This document shows, piece by piece, positions 37,583 to 50,906 of a stretch of 64,000 nt of DNA. The notes beneath the pieces are model-generated. The model had not been told where the DNA came from and ran no database searches. It saw only the letters and a list, made by a program, of their open reading frames with translations. The DNA comes from Trebonia sp963785645 (GTDB taxonomy: Bacteria > Actinomycetota > Actinomycetes > Streptosporangiales > Streptosporangiaceae): positions 372,001 through 436,000 of the forward strand of contig CAWAWG010000005.1 in the NCBI GenBank assembly GCA_963785645.1, in the 5' to 3' direction. The stretch's first letter is position 1; every line of letters starts with the position of its first letter. The position numbers and the translations under genes were made by a program.

Positions 37583-38885
37583 TTAGCCGGAAGTCGCTCG
37601 ACGATCGCTCAGGTCGTTGACCAGAACCGACCGGTTGCCGGGTAGCCCCGGCTGACCCGGTAACGCGAGGCGAGCGGCTACCAGGGCCAAGACGCCGTCG
37701 GCGAGAGCGTCCTTCGACCGCCGCGTGATGCCCGTCACCGTGTCTTCTTTGTCCAGCACCAGCCACTCGTTGTCGGTCGGGCCGAAGCCCTGGCCGTTAC
37801 CCACCCGGTTCACGACGAGCAGGTCGCAGCCCTTGCGGGCCAGCTTGGCTCTTGCCGTATCCAAGTCGGGATCTGTCTCGGCGGCGAAGCCCACGATCAC
37901 CTGGGTCTTGGGCCCCCGCTCGTTGCGGCGCGCGGAGAGGTCGGCGAGGATGTCCGGATTTTCTGTCAACTCGATCGGCGGCGGGAGGGTGCCGTCCTTC
38001 TTGATCTTCTGGTCAGCGCGGATAACCGGGCGGAAGTCGGCGACGGCGGCGGTCATGATGACGGCGTCAGCGCCCGGGGCCTTGGCCAGCATCGCGGCGT
38101 GCATGTCCCTCGCTGAGACGACCCGCACGACCTCGGCACCGGCGGGATCGGGGAGTTCCACGTTGGCAGCGACCAAGGTGACGTCCGCGCCCTGGGCCGT
38201 CGCCGACTCCGCGAAGGCGTAGCCTTGCCTGCCCGTCGACCAGTTACCGAGGAAGCGGACCGGATCCAGTTCCTCGCGCGTCCCACCCGCGGAGATAAGG
38301 ATCCGCTTGCCCGCGAGCGAGGAATGCCGATCCCGAACGAGATCGTGGTTCCAGTCTCCCGCCAAGGATCTTTTCCGCCAGCCTGAACAGGCCGGCCGGA
38401 TCTGGGAGGCGGCCCTTGCCAGTGTCCTTGCCGGTGAGGCGCCCGACCGCGGGCTCGACGACAACGGCCCCGCGGGCACGAAGGACCCCGGCATTGTGCT
38501 GGGTGGCCGGGTGCTCCCACATCTCGGTATGCATCGCGGGTGCGTAGACGACCGGGCAGCGGGCCGTCAGCAGCGTCGCGCTGAGCAGGTCATCGGACAT
38601 GCCCGCGGCCGCGCGGGCCAAAAGGTCCGCCGTCGCGGGAGCCACGAAGACGAGATCGGCGGCCTGCCCGAGCTTCACGTGCGGCACGTCCGCGACGCCG
38701 GTCCAGACCTCCGTGGTCACCGGCTCGCCGGACAGCGCCTCCCAGGTGGCCGAGCCGACGAACCGGAGCGCGTCCGGCGTCGGGATGACCCGCACCCCAT
38801 GGCCGTTCTCCCGGAAAAGGCGGAGCAACTCGCAGGCCTTGTACGCGGCGATCCCGGCGCCGACGCCGAGGATGACGCGCGCCAT
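37583..38885 (-). CDS. coaBC: Bifunctional phosphopantothenoylcysteine decarboxylase/synthetase, frameshifted
   Basis: Coenzyme A synthesis. The N-terminal CoaC flavoprotein domain has GVGAGIAAYKACELLRLF, VKLGQAADLVFVAPATADLL and the substrate-loop region CPVVYAPAMHTEMWEHPATQ. The C-terminal CoaB domain has ILISAGGTREELDPVRFLGN, STGRQGYAFAE, AAVADFRPV and the CTP-site NRVGNGQGFGPTDNEW. The frame changes near 38355 in the short linker. ATG 38885 is the start. Joined length about 434 residues, normal. Upstream there is a G5/C5 repeat before rpoZ. Confidence 0.94.
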
Positions 38886-38927
38886 GCCTTACTCCGATGC
38901 TGTTGCCGACGTCGTAACACAAACCCC

Positions 38928-38985
38928 GCGTTCCGCGGGCGAAGCCCGCACCGGGGGCCCGGGGGTCGTCCCCCGGAGGATACGG
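38928..38985. repeat. G5/C5 dispersed palindromic repeat, copy 3
   Basis: A GCGGGC/GCCCGC hairpin followed by the core CCCGGGGGTCGTCCCCCGGA and GGATAC. It lies between rpoZ and coaBC, and resembles the copies at 12412-12597 and 62570-62605. Confidence 0.65.
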
Positions 38986-39047
38986 CGCGCGATCTCCGGG
39001 GAAGGCGGCCGAAGGCCGACGACCACGGTGATCCGATCGCGCGCCCA

Positions 39048-39308
39048 CTAGCCTTCGGTCTGCTCGACCTTCAGCAGGCCCTCACGGGCCTCGCGCAGCG
39101 CGATCGACAGCGGCTTCTCCTGCACGCGGGTCTCGACGAGCGGACCGACGTACTCAAGCAGGCCCTCGCCGAGCTGCGAGTAGTAGGCGTTGATCTGGCG
39201 GGCCCGCTTCGCGGCAAGGATCACCAGCCGGTACTTGCTGTCAACGATCTCGAGCAGCTCGTCGATCGGCGGGTTGATGATGCCGTCCGCACCCTGGGTC
39301 ACAGCCAC
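39048..39308 (-). CDS. rpoZ: RNA polymerase omega subunit
   Basis: Small subunit that chaperones beta-prime. 86 residues from GTG 39308. Recognisable omega core: PPIDELLEIVDSKYRLVILA, AKRARQINAYYSQLGEGLLE, KPLSIALREAREGLLKVEQ. In the conserved gmk-rpoZ-coaBC order. The upstream gap to gmk (172 bases) contains a TTCGAA-N8-TTCGAA dyad. Confidence 0.96.
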   Translation of the reverse strand: MAVTQGADGIINPPIDELLEIVDSKYRLVILAAKRARQINAYYSQLGEGLLEYVGPLVETRVQEKPLSIALREAREGLLKVEQTEG

Positions 39309-39392
39309 GTGTTGCCATTCCTCACTTGACTAGGGCATTAACTGAGCCCTCTTCATCCCGTTTTTCGATGTCCTGGCGGCCGAAGCCCTGCG

Positions 39393-39412
39393 TTCGAAAC
39401 ACTGTATTCGAA
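39393..39412. promoter_or_regulatory. TTCGAA-N8-TTCGAA dyad upstream of rpoZ
   Basis: Two TTCGAA palindromes separated by ACACTGTA, 85 bases upstream of the rpoZ start. In addition the 11-mer CCTCTTCATCC (39348-39358) recurs inverted at 39468-39478. Possible operator; no regulator can be named. Confidence 0.35.
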
Positions 39413-39480
39413 AGCTCTGCGCTTCGCGGCCCGTGCTTCACAGCATGGCGTGACCGCCGGGTCACCAGGATGAAGAGGAT

Positions 39481-40053
39481 TCACTGATTGCTGTTGATCA
39501 ACGTTACCATCTGCCGGCAAACCTCATCGATCGATGTGTTCACCAGCGTCACGTCGAACTCGCCGACCGCGGCGAGCTCTTCCTTTGCCGCGGCGAGACG
39601 CCTCTCCACGACTTCGGGCGGCTCGGTGGCGCGGCCGGTGAGCCTGCGTACAAGTTCGGCCCACGAGGGGGGCTTGAGGAAAACGAGCAGCGCGTCGTCC
39701 TTCATGACCTCCCGAACCTGCCGGGCACCTGACAGGTCGATTTCCAGCAGGGTCGGCAGGGCCCGCTCAAGTCTTTTGCGTACGGGCTCGGCGGGCGTGC
39801 CGTATTTGTTGCCCGCGAACTCCGCCCACTCGAGCAGTTCTCCAGCACTGACCATGCGGTCAAACTCCGCGCTGTCCACAAAATGGTATTCCCGCCCGTT
39901 CACTTCTCCCGGCCGGGGCCTTCGAGTAGTAACGGAAACAGAAATCCAGATCTCTGGACTACGGCGCCGCAGTTCCGCGACGACCGTGCTCTTCCCGACC
40001 CCGGAAGGCCCGGAGAGCACAGTCAGCCGCGAATTCTTCCGGTCTGCGGGCAA
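39481..40053 (-). CDS. gmk: Guanylate kinase
   Basis: Phosphorylates GMP to GDP. 190 residues from a TTG at 40053; no better start is seen upstream. P-loop LSGPSGVGKSTVVAEL, GMP-binding SVSVTTRRPRPGEVNGREYH, LEWAEFAGNKYGTP, and the lid and core segments LLEIDLSGARQV and LVFLKPPSWAELVRRLTGR. The frame is intact. 126 bases downstream of mihF and 172 bases before rpoZ. Confidence 0.96.
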   Translation of the reverse strand: MPADRKNSRLTVLSGPSGVGKSTVVAELRRRSPEIWISVSVTTRRPRPGEVNGREYHFVDSAEFDRMVSAGELLEWAEFAGNKYGTPAEPVRKRLERALPTLLEIDLSGARQVREVMKDDALLVFLKPPSWAELVRRLTGRATEPPEVVERRLAAAKEELAAVGEFDVTLVNTSIDEVCRQMVTLINSNQ

Positions 40054-40179
40054 GCTAACACCTTCCGGCGCCGCATTTCCCCGCAGCGGCGGTTCCGCGC
40101 TTTTTACCGGCGGGTGCTTCGGCCATGTCCTCGCACCCGCGACGGCCGCGTCAACCGCCCGCCGTGCTCGCTCACTATC

Positions 40180-40500
40180 TCAGAGGTCCGCACCGAACTC
40201 CTGCTCAAGGGCGGCACGCTGGTTAGCGCCGAGCCCCCGAACGCGGCGGGACTCGGCGATGCCAAGCCGCTCCATGATCTGCTTCGCGCGGACCTTGCCC
40301 ACACCGGGCAGCGACTCAAGGAGAGCCGAGACCTTCATCTTGCCAATGACGTCGTCAGTGGACCCGCCCTTGATGACTTCGGACAGGGTCACCGCGCCGC
40401 GCTTGAGGCGATTCTTAACGTCGGCACGTTCCTTGCGCGCTATCGCTGCCTTCTGCAAGGCCTCGGCACGCTGTTCGGGAGTGAGGGGAGGAAGAGCCAC
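40180..40500 (-). CDS. mihF: Integration host factor, actinobacterial type (mIHF/sIHF)
   Basis: Nucleoid-associated DNA-binding protein essential in mycobacteria and important for sporulation and secondary metabolism in Streptomyces. 106 residues from GTG 40500. Conserved sequence: MALPPLTPEQRAEALQKAA, ARKERADVKNRLKRG, KVSALLESLPGVGKVRAKQI, the helix-hairpin-like DNA-binding segment, then MERLGIAESRRVRGLGANQR. Standard position upstream of gmk. The region on its 5' side is a 1.36-kb repeat-rich gap instead of pyrF directly. Confidence 0.96.
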   Translation of the reverse strand: MALPPLTPEQRAEALQKAAIARKERADVKNRLKRGAVTLSEVIKGGSTDDVIGKMKVSALLESLPGVGKVRAKQIMERLGIAESRRVRGLGANQRAALEQEFGADL

Positions 40501-41857
40501 TCGGGGTCACCTCGGGTTTCGTCGTAAAAAAAGGTTGGACGGGAGGGGAAACTAGCGAGTTAAACGCCTTTCGGCAACGCGAACCTCCGTTTATGTCATC
40601 ACAAATCCAAATATATTACTCTGCACATACGTTATGTCACTCAAAGTAGTCAAAACCAGGTCCCGGCCGACGATCCACTCTCGCGGGGTGATAGCCGCAC
40701 CGCGGAGAAAACCTCCTCGAAGCCCGCCGCAACCTGAGTCAAATGTTCCATTTGTCGGTTTCTATGAGTACAGTACCCGCAGCGCCTGATCCTGGCATCG
40801 CGGCGCGCCGCTGCGCCGCTCGCCCGGTACCGGTCGACGAACCTCGCCGACCGCCCGGTCCGCCGGCTGACATGCGGAGGGGCTGCGCCGATTGAGGCTG
40901 GCCGACTGGCACCGTGCTGACCGACACCGTGCCGACCAATACGTGGTGGCCGACACCGTGCTGACCGACACTCGGCCGACCGGGTGGCACGGAAGAACCG
41001 CCCGCCGCGGCCTCCTGCCGCATCAACCATACACGCAGCGACGAAGGCGGGACGTACCGCCGCAATCCCCAGTTCAGGGACTTCCCGGGGGCGGCAAGAA
41101 CACGGCACCGCGACCGAATGCCCGCGCCGGCGGCCAGGGCCATGGCAAGAATCCCGCAGTTGGACGAGGGCACACGACATCAGTGCGCCGACCAGCCATT
41201 GAGGTGACTTATGTGCCTTGTGGCGATTTAGTACCCGTTTTTTCATAATTCAGGATGTTCCACACTCAGCTAGCCCCCAAAGGACATTTTACCCACCGCA
41301 GCGTTCCGATCACAGACCACTTGCGACGAATCATCGCAGGTAGAGTTTGTTACGCCGAACACATCTACGGTCAAGAGGAAGCAGTGATGCCAGTGTGACC
41401 CCTGTGGCCCCCGCCCGCCACCCAGATCACAGGACTGGTCGAAATACAGTGCTCCCCCGAGGAGCCTGATACAGCACCCCAAGCTGGTTCGGGGGGTCAA
41501 AGGGGACAGAGCCCCCTGGAAGCAGCGAGCCCCCCGGGAGGCGGGATCCTCGCGCGGCGCAGCGAGCGGAGCGAGCGAGCACAAGCGCGATCAGGCGACC
41601 CCGCGCCGGGCCCTGAGCGAAGCGAGGGGCCCGGCCGGGGAGCCTGATGCCGCTAGCCGCAGGGACGCTGGTTTCGGGGGTCGAGGGGCGGAGCGGAACA
41701 CGCGCACCAGGCGGATCAGCGAGCGCCGGGCCCGGGAGGCGGCCGGTTCTACGCAGGCGCGCGGCAGCGAGCGGAGCGAGCGAGCACAGGCGCGATCAGG
41801 CGACTCCGCGCCGGGCCCCGAGCGAAGCGAGGGGCCTGGCCGGGGAGCCTGATGCCG
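40501..41857. other. 1.36-kb gene-poor, repeat-rich island between mihF and pyrF
   Basis: 40501-40640 is AT-rich and should hold the mihF promoter. 40905-40985 has tandem GACACCGTGCTGACC-like units. 41459-41911 is a tandem array of about 180-205-base units. Open frames here on both strands lack similarity to anything I know and follow the repeats, so I call no gene. Confidence 0.55.
40905..40985. repeat. Short tandem repeats with CACCGTG core
   Basis: Units GGCACCGTGCTGACC, GACACCGTGCCGACC and GACACCGTGCTGACC separated by short variants. Similar CAC(T/C)GTG-containing repeats occur at 28025-28128 (coding) and 33010-33070. Confidence 0.6.
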
Positions 41858-41911
41858 CTAGCCGCAGGGACGCTGGTTTCGGGGGTCGAAGGGGGCGGAG
41901 CCCCCCTGGGA
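41459..41911. repeat. Tandem array of 180-205-base units
   Basis: Starts of the shared module GGAGCCTGAT at about 41461, 41639 and 41844. Each is followed by a CTGGTT(T)CGGGGG segment and a GGGGC-GGAG-CCCC hairpin. A CAGCGAGCGGAGCGAGCGAG block recurs at 41561 and 41765 (204 bases apart). The last unit runs into the pyrF 3' end. Confidence 0.75.
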
Positions 41912-42678
41912 GATAGGTAACACAGCCCGGCGAAGGCATCCCGCGATCGCGGCCGCAGCGGCGCCGGGATCGGCGGACTTGGTAATCGGGCGGCCGATCA
42001 CCAACAGGTCCGCGCCCGCCTTCAGCGCCTCCTCGGGGGTGGCCACCCTGGCCTGGTCGTCGCTCGTGGCACCCGCGGGACGGATGCCAGGGGTAATCAG
42101 GAGGATGCCAGGACCAACCTCGGCCCGAACGGCCGCGACCTCCTGGGGGAACACACGAGGCCGCGCGCACCCGCCGACACTGCCAGCACCGCCATCCTTC
42201 TGACCGCATCGCTGACCGAACCGTCAATGCCGAGCTCGGCCAGGTCCTTGTCGCCGATCGAGGTCAGCAGGGTCACCCCGGCGACGATGGTATCCGGTGC
42301 GGCCTCCACGGCCGCCTTGATCATGTCCGCCCCGCCCGCCGCGTGGACCGTGAGGATCTCCGGGTGCAGCTTGGAGACGGCACGAGAGGCGGCCGCCACC
42401 GTGTTCGGGATGTCGTGCAGCTTAAGGTCGAGGAAAACCTGGACACCGCTTCCACCGCGGACCGTCGCCACCACGGCCGGGCCGTATCGCAGGTAGAGCT
42501 CGAGGCCGATCTTGACCGTGGATACGTGCGGTGTGACGAGCGTCGCCCAGTGCGCGGCGATGTCGATGTCCGGCGCGTCAAGGGCCACGGCAACAGGCGC
42601 TAGCCGCCTGTCCGATACGGGTGCGTCCCTCCAACGGACCGGCCCTTGGGAAGGCGTCCCCCCGGATGTTGACTGCAC
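41858..42678 (-). CDS. pyrF: Orotidine 5'-phosphate decarboxylase, frameshifted
   Basis: Last step of UMP synthesis. Catalytic region: VAVALDAPDIDIAAHWATLV, VQVFLDLKLHDIPNTVAAAS (DxK-x-x-D), AELGIDGS, then after the break LLITPGIRPAGATSDDQARV and GADLLVIGRPITKSADPGAA. Near 42148 the frame shifts where a run of five C should be six, a typical homopolymer deletion. GTG 42678 is chosen as start because AGAGGAG lies just upstream, but the frame is open without a stop for another 800 bases, so a fusion to the preceding sequence cannot be excluded. The C-terminal tail after ADPGAAAAAIAG comes from repeat DNA. Confidence 0.88.
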
Positions 42679-43479
42679 GCCAGTCTCCTCTCTCGAAGGT
42701 TCTCTCAACGGTGCTCCGGGCTCCCCCGACGGGGCGGTCCCTTCCGATGGTCTACCCGATGAATCGACCTCCTGGGGGATTACCGCCGCCGCCGCGGCGG
42801 ACACCGCCCGGGTGGCCCGCTCGGTCAGCGCGGCCAGGCAGCCGCGCAGAACCTCGCGTTCCTGCTGACTAGTTGAGGCTTCGAATCGCGTATCGAGCGC
42901 CTGCAACTCCGCTTTCAGCTCCTGGTGGGCAACGACCAACTCCGCCAGTCCGGACGGGATCGTGAAGGTTCGCACCCGCCGGTCGCCGGCGGCGGTGGCC
43001 GCCGTCATCAGACCCATGATCAGGGCACTCAGGTCATGCACGAGGCCCGCGAACTCCGCGAGGAGGTCGGACAGCTCCGCCAGATCCCGCAGTTCCGCGG
43101 CACTCGTCTCCGGAGTCCTGCCTTCCGGAGCGCTGGTTTCCTGGACGCCGGTTTCCGGCGTGTTCGCGCGCGGCGCGGCCGAGCGCCCCTGGTTGTCCTG
43201 GGCACCGCCGTCGTCCCGGTCGGCTTCGGCGTCCCGGCCAGCCCCCTCCCGGCCGTCCGGCCGGGCCCGGTCGGCCGCGCCCTGGCCGATCCGTGCATCG
43301 CCGGGCCCCTGCGGGCGAAGGAAGCGGGCGAGCGACGGTATCGCCCGCAGGGAATCGGTCCGCATCAGCGACGCGCGCTTTAGCAGCGTCCGACGCTGGT
43401 GTGGCACCCGCCGAGGGTCCTCCTGCTCCGCCCGACCGGATTCGCGGCCCCTCGGCCACTCCTGGTCACTCTGCCGCAT
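42679..43479 (-). CDS. Unrecognised helical protein, in frame with pyrF (no stop between)
   Basis: From ATG 43479 (GGGAG upstream) the frame codes about 267 residues and enters pyrF without a stop. It starts with a basic/Pro-Gly-Asp-rich part containing TPETG, TPETS repeats. Then comes a well-formed helical region: LRDLAELSDLLAEFAGLVHD, LSALIMGLMTAATAAGDRRV, LAELVVAHQELKAELQALDT, LRGCLAALTERATRAVSAAA. Third-position G+C is high, as expected of real coding sequence. I do not recognise the family. Either it is a separate gene whose stop was lost by an indel, or a genuine N-terminal extension of PyrF. It occupies the place where pyrD and pyrF adjoin in Streptomyces. Confidence 0.5.
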
Positions 43480-43844
43480 CGTGACCGCTCCCGCTAGTGC
43501 TTCGCTACCGTTGCGCCATGAGCGCCGCAGAGCTCGTTCATGTCGCATCCGCCCGTCGCCGGCCGGTGTTCCCGGACTCAGTGACTCCGGTCTGCTTGGT
43601 CCCCGGTCCGACCCTGCGAACTCCTTCGTCCTGACGCTCCTGGTCGATTAGACCCCAGGGTAGGCCAGGAGAAAAGAGTTCGCTCTCAGTGCTCGGTCTT
43701 ACGATCCCGTCACGAGCGTTTTCCCGTTTTTCACCACTGGCCGCCCCGCTGGCGGCGAGGTACATGGCCGGCGGGCCGAATAACGTCCCAGCCGGGCGCC
43801 AGCATCTCAACCATAGCTCACTACCAGGCATTATCGAGCGCCGT

Positions 43845-44807
43845 CTAGTTACCCCAAGTATGACGCTCCGCGGCATAGGCAGCCGGCTGGTGGGCCCGTC
43901 CGATAATGTCGGATACCCGGTCGACCCCGCGCGCGGTCAGCTCTTCCTCCAGCTCACGCTGTATCCGGGAGCAGGCCGAGGGGTCATGGAAGAGCACGGT
44001 GCCCACGGCCACCATGGACGCGCCCGCGAGCAGGAACTCCAGTGCATCGCGGCCCGTCCGGACGCCTCCGCACCCGATGACCGGGACATCAGGCAGTGCC
44101 TCGTGGACCATCCAGACGCAGCGCACGGCGACTGGCCTGATGGCCGGTCCGGATAGACCGCCGGCGAGGCCCGCCAGGGCCGGCCTGAAGGTCACCGGGT
44201 CGATGGCCATCCCGGGCATCGTGTTGATCATCGACAGCCCGTCGGCGCCCGCGGCCACGCACGCGCGGGCCACGGAAACGATATCGGTGACCTCCGGCGA
44301 CAGCTTGGCGAAGACCGGGATGTCATAGCGGGCGCTGCCCCGCACCGCGTTCACCACCGCGCCCGCCGATGCCGGGTCGAGCGCGAACGGCCTTCCCGCG
44401 GCAGCCGCGTCCGGACAGCCGAGGTTTACCTCGAGGGCGGTCACCCCGGCCGAGTCCGACAGCCGGGAGGCGATTTCGCCGTACTCGCGGGCGGTATGCC
44501 CCGCTACGCTGACGAACGCCCGCGCACCGCGCGACAGCAGCCAGGGCAGATCGCGCTGCAGGAATCCGTCGAGTCCCGGCCCTTGCAGTCCCACCGATGA
44601 CAGCAGGCCGCTGGGCGTCTCGGCCATCCGGGGCGAGGGGTTGCCCGCCCGGGGCTCAAGCGTGACCGACTTGGTGATCACCGCGCCGATCCTGGCCACA
44701 TCCGTGAACTGGGCCAGCTCGCGCCCGCTGCCGGCGCAGCCGGAAGCGGTGAGGATGGGGCTTGGGAGGTCCAGGTGACCGACCCGGGTCCGAAGGTCAG
44801 CCGGCAT
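43845..44807 (-). CDS. pyrD: Dihydroorotate dehydrogenase, class 1B catalytic subunit
   Basis: Oxidises dihydroorotate to orotate with FMN; class 1B works with a PyrK electron-transfer subunit, which is encoded just upstream. 320 residues from ATG 44807. Seen: LPSPILTASGCAGSGREL, GAVITKSVTLEPRAGNP, VTALEVNLGCPDAAAAG with the catalytic Cys of class 1B, PVFAKLSPEVTDI, LSMINTMPGMAIDP and VIGCGGVRTGRDALEFLLAG (FMN phosphate site). The frame is intact. Confidence 0.93.
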   Translation of the reverse strand: MPADLRTRVGHLDLPSPILTASGCAGSGRELAQFTDVARIGAVITKSVTLEPRAGNPSPRMAETPSGLLSSVGLQGPGLDGFLQRDLPWLLSRGARAFVSVAGHTAREYGEIASRLSDSAGVTALEVNLGCPDAAAAGRPFALDPASAGAVVNAVRGSARYDIPVFAKLSPEVTDIVSVARACVAAGADGLSMINTMPGMAIDPVTFRPALAGLAGGLSGPAIRPVAVRCVWMVHEALPDVPVIGCGGVRTGRDALEFLLAGASMVAVGTVLFHDPSACSRIQRELEEELTARGVDRVSDIIGRAHQPAAYAAERHTWGN

Positions 44808-44908
44808 CCAGTTCCCCTCCGCTTGTCCGCTCCGCGCGACGGGCCTGATCACGACCGATCCGCGGCTTATTCGGTGCTTTCTCTTCGTGATCGTGAACCA
44901 GGGGGACT

Positions 44909-45880
44909 TCAGCCGGCATTCGAGCGGCCTCCCCTGGTGCCGTCGATCGCGGGCATCGCGCCGGTGGCGGACCGGCCCGATCCGGAGGGAGCCGGGCCCG
45001 GCCTGGGCTTCCAGCCAGGGGCCCCGAGTGCGTCGAACGGGATAGTGCCCACGTCGTCCCAGCGCACGAGGTCACCGCGGAACACCGGCCCCTCCACGCA
45101 CGCGCGGACCATGCGGGTGACCCCGTCGTTGCCGACGGCGGGCAGCACGCAGCCCATGCACAGGCCGGTGCCGCAGGTCATCTCCGGCTCCGACACGAGG
45201 GCCTGGACCGGGATGCCGTACCGGCCCGCGAGAGCGCAGACCGAGCGCAGCACTCCGGTCGGCGCCGATGCGTAGATAACGTCGGTACGCGCCTGCTGTA
45301 CGACGGTCGGCAGCACATCCACCACCGAGCCGCGTGAACCGAGGGAACCGTCGGCGGTGGTGATGATCGCCGAACGCCCGGTCCGCCGGGCCGTGAGGGC
45401 GCCGAAGACCCGGTCCGCGCTCTCCGCGCCAAGCAGGTAGTCGGTGTGCGAGCCGCGCTCGGCCAGCCGGGAGGCAAGCGCGAACAGCGGCGCGGCTCCC
45501 GGGCCGACCCCGAGGAGCAGGCACGAGGCCGGGTCGCGGGGCACCGGGAACGGACGGCCGAGGGGTCCCACCACATCGAGGACGTCACGCGAACGGCAGT
45601 CCGCCAGCCACTGGGCGCCAGGCTCGCGCGGCAGGAACACGAACTCCACGGTGCCGCCGTGGTCGGGGCGCACGTCGTGGACGGGGAACGAGCGCCGCCC
45701 GAGCATGCCCGACTGCAGCCCGCCGACCGCGATCGCGATGAACTGGCCGGGCCGGAACCTGGTGGCGATCGCCGGGGCGACCACGGTCATGGCGACATAC
45801 GCGTCGACCCGACGCACCGTGAGCACCGTCCCGCGCACCTGAACCGGCGCTGCCCCGCTGTCCCGGTCGTTCCCTGCCAT
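44909..45880 (-). CDS. pyrK: Dihydroorotate dehydrogenase electron-transfer subunit
   Basis: FAD and 2Fe-2S protein that passes electrons from PyrD to NAD. ATG 45880. FAD domain RFRPGQFIAIAVGG and GRRSFPVHDVRP; NAD domain CLLLGVGPGAAPLFALASRL. The 2Fe-2S cluster Cys occur in EMTCGTGLCMGCVLP and RACVEGPVFRGDL. The C-terminal 45 residues are a Pro/Gly-rich extension. Located between carB and pyrD, with 101 bases to pyrD. The presence of PyrK supports the class 1B assignment. The frame is intact. Confidence 0.93.
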   Translation of the reverse strand: MAGNDRDSGAAPVQVRGTVLTVRRVDAYVAMTVVAPAIATRFRPGQFIAIAVGGLQSGMLGRRSFPVHDVRPDHGGTVEFVFLPREPGAQWLADCRSRDVLDVVGPLGRPFPVPRDPASCLLLGVGPGAAPLFALASRLAERGSHTDYLLGAESADRVFGALTARRTGRSAIITTADGSLGSRGSVVDVLPTVVQQARTDVIYASAPTGVLRSVCALAGRYGIPVQALVSEPEMTCGTGLCMGCVLPAVGNDGVTRMVRACVEGPVFRGDLVRWDDVGTIPFDALGAPGWKPRPGPAPSGSGRSATGAMPAIDGTRGGRSNAG

Positions 45881-46045
45881 CCAGCCCGCCCAGTCCTTAG
45901 TCCTGTCTCGTATACCGAAATTTCAGGCAATGTCGTGGCGCGCCAGCGCCCGACATTGCCGTCCGTCTCGGTTTCCACCCGCACCGTGTTTTCACCTGAC
46001 TCCATGTGATCTTCGAGTGTGCACGCCTCCGTCAGACACCACCAA

Positions 46046-49676
<3,631 letters not shown>

Positions 49677-49679
49677 GGC

Positions 49680-50906
49680 TTACTTCTTCCCCCCGTCCAT
49701 CAGGGCGGCGAACTGGTCGAAGAGGTCTACCGCGTCGTGCGGGCCAGGGGCGGCCTCGGGGTGGTACTGGACGGCGAAGGCGGGCCGGTCAAGCAGCCGC
49801 AGGCCCTCGACCACGCCGTCGTTCAGGTTCACGTGGGTGATCCGGCCGCGCCGAAGGGCGTGCCGAACGGCTCGCGGGCGCCCGCCGGCACGTGCGCCCA
49901 CTCGGTGCCGCCCGCGCGGGCCTGCCCCCCGCCGCTCGGCCGCCGCGGCCGGCTCCGGACGTCGACCTCGCCCGCCGCGGCCGGGAGCGCCGCGGCGAAG
50001 CCGTGGTTGTGGCTGGTGATGTAGACGCGGCCGGTGGCCAGGTCCATGACCGGCTGGTTCACGCCCCGGTGACCGTAGCGGAGCTTGTAGGTGTCGAGGC
50101 CGACGGCCCGCGACAGGATCTGGCTGCCGAAGCAGATGCCGAACAGCGGCACGCCCGCGTCAAGGACGCCGCGCATCGCGGCGACCGCGTACCCGGCCGC
50201 GGCGGGGTCGCCCGGGCCGTTGGAGAAGAACACGCCGTCCGGGTCGGTGGCGAGGATGTCCTTGGCGGTGGAGGTGGCCGGGAGGACCTCGCACCTCCAT
50301 GCCCCGCTCCGCCATGTGCGCGGGGTGGCGTCCTTGATGCCGAGGTCCACGGCGGCGACCCGGTACCTGGTCTGCGGCGCCGCTCGGCGGGGTGACCGTG
50401 TACGGGTGCGGGGTGGTGACGATCCGCGCCAGGTCGGCGCCGGACATGCCGGGACTGGCCAGGACGCGCTCGAGCAGCCGCTCCGGGTCGTCCTCGACGG
50501 TGGAGACGGCCGCGCGCATCGCGCCGTGCTCGCGCAGCCGCATGGTCAGCGCGCGGGTGCCCGGCACCGCGATGCCGGTGATCCCCTGGGCCTTCAGCTC
50601 GGCCTCCAGGCTCCGCTGGCGCGCCAGCTTGAGGCGATCCGGGACGGCTCGCGGACGACGTAGCCGCTGACCCAGATGCGGTGGCTCTCCGGGTCCTCGT
50701 CGTTGATGCCGGTGTTGCCGATGTGCGGGGCGGTCATCGCGACGATCTGGCCGCAGTACGACGGGTCGGTGAGGGTCTCCTGGTAGCCGGTCATGCCGGT
50801 GTTGAACACCATCTCGCCGAACGACTCGCCGTAGGCGCCGAACCCCTTGCCGCGCAGCGTCGTGCCGTCCTCGAGGACGAGCATCGCGTCCGGGCGCGCT
50901 GGTCAT
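49680..50906 (-). CDS. carA: Carbamoyl-phosphate synthase small chain, multiple frameshifts
   Basis: Glutaminase subunit supplying ammonia to CarB. N-terminal domain: MLVLEDGTTLRGKGFGAYGE, FNTGMTGYQETLTDPSYCGQ, TAPHIGNTGINDEDPES. Glutamine amidotransferase domain: FFSNGPGDPAAAGYA, nucleophile Cys in FGICFGSQIL, YITSHNHGFA and His/Glu in FAVQYHPEAAPGPHDA. Breaks are inferred near 50890, 50645, 50385, 50320, 50295 and 49855. ATG 50906 overlaps the pyrC stop in ATGA; ATG 50884 is the start if that first break is real biology. An extra Arg/Gly/Pro-rich stretch precedes THVNLNDGVVEG. Ends four bases before carB. Confidence 0.88.

Noticed and set aside
39393..39412. TTCGAA dyad as a LexA box
   Set aside because: Spacing (N8) and half-sites do not fit CGAAC-N4-GTTCG; kept only as an unspecified dyad.
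40650..41246. Open frame of 198 codons in the mihF-pyrF island
   Set aside because: The sequence is dominated by short DNA repeats and shows no motif or codon-position signal.
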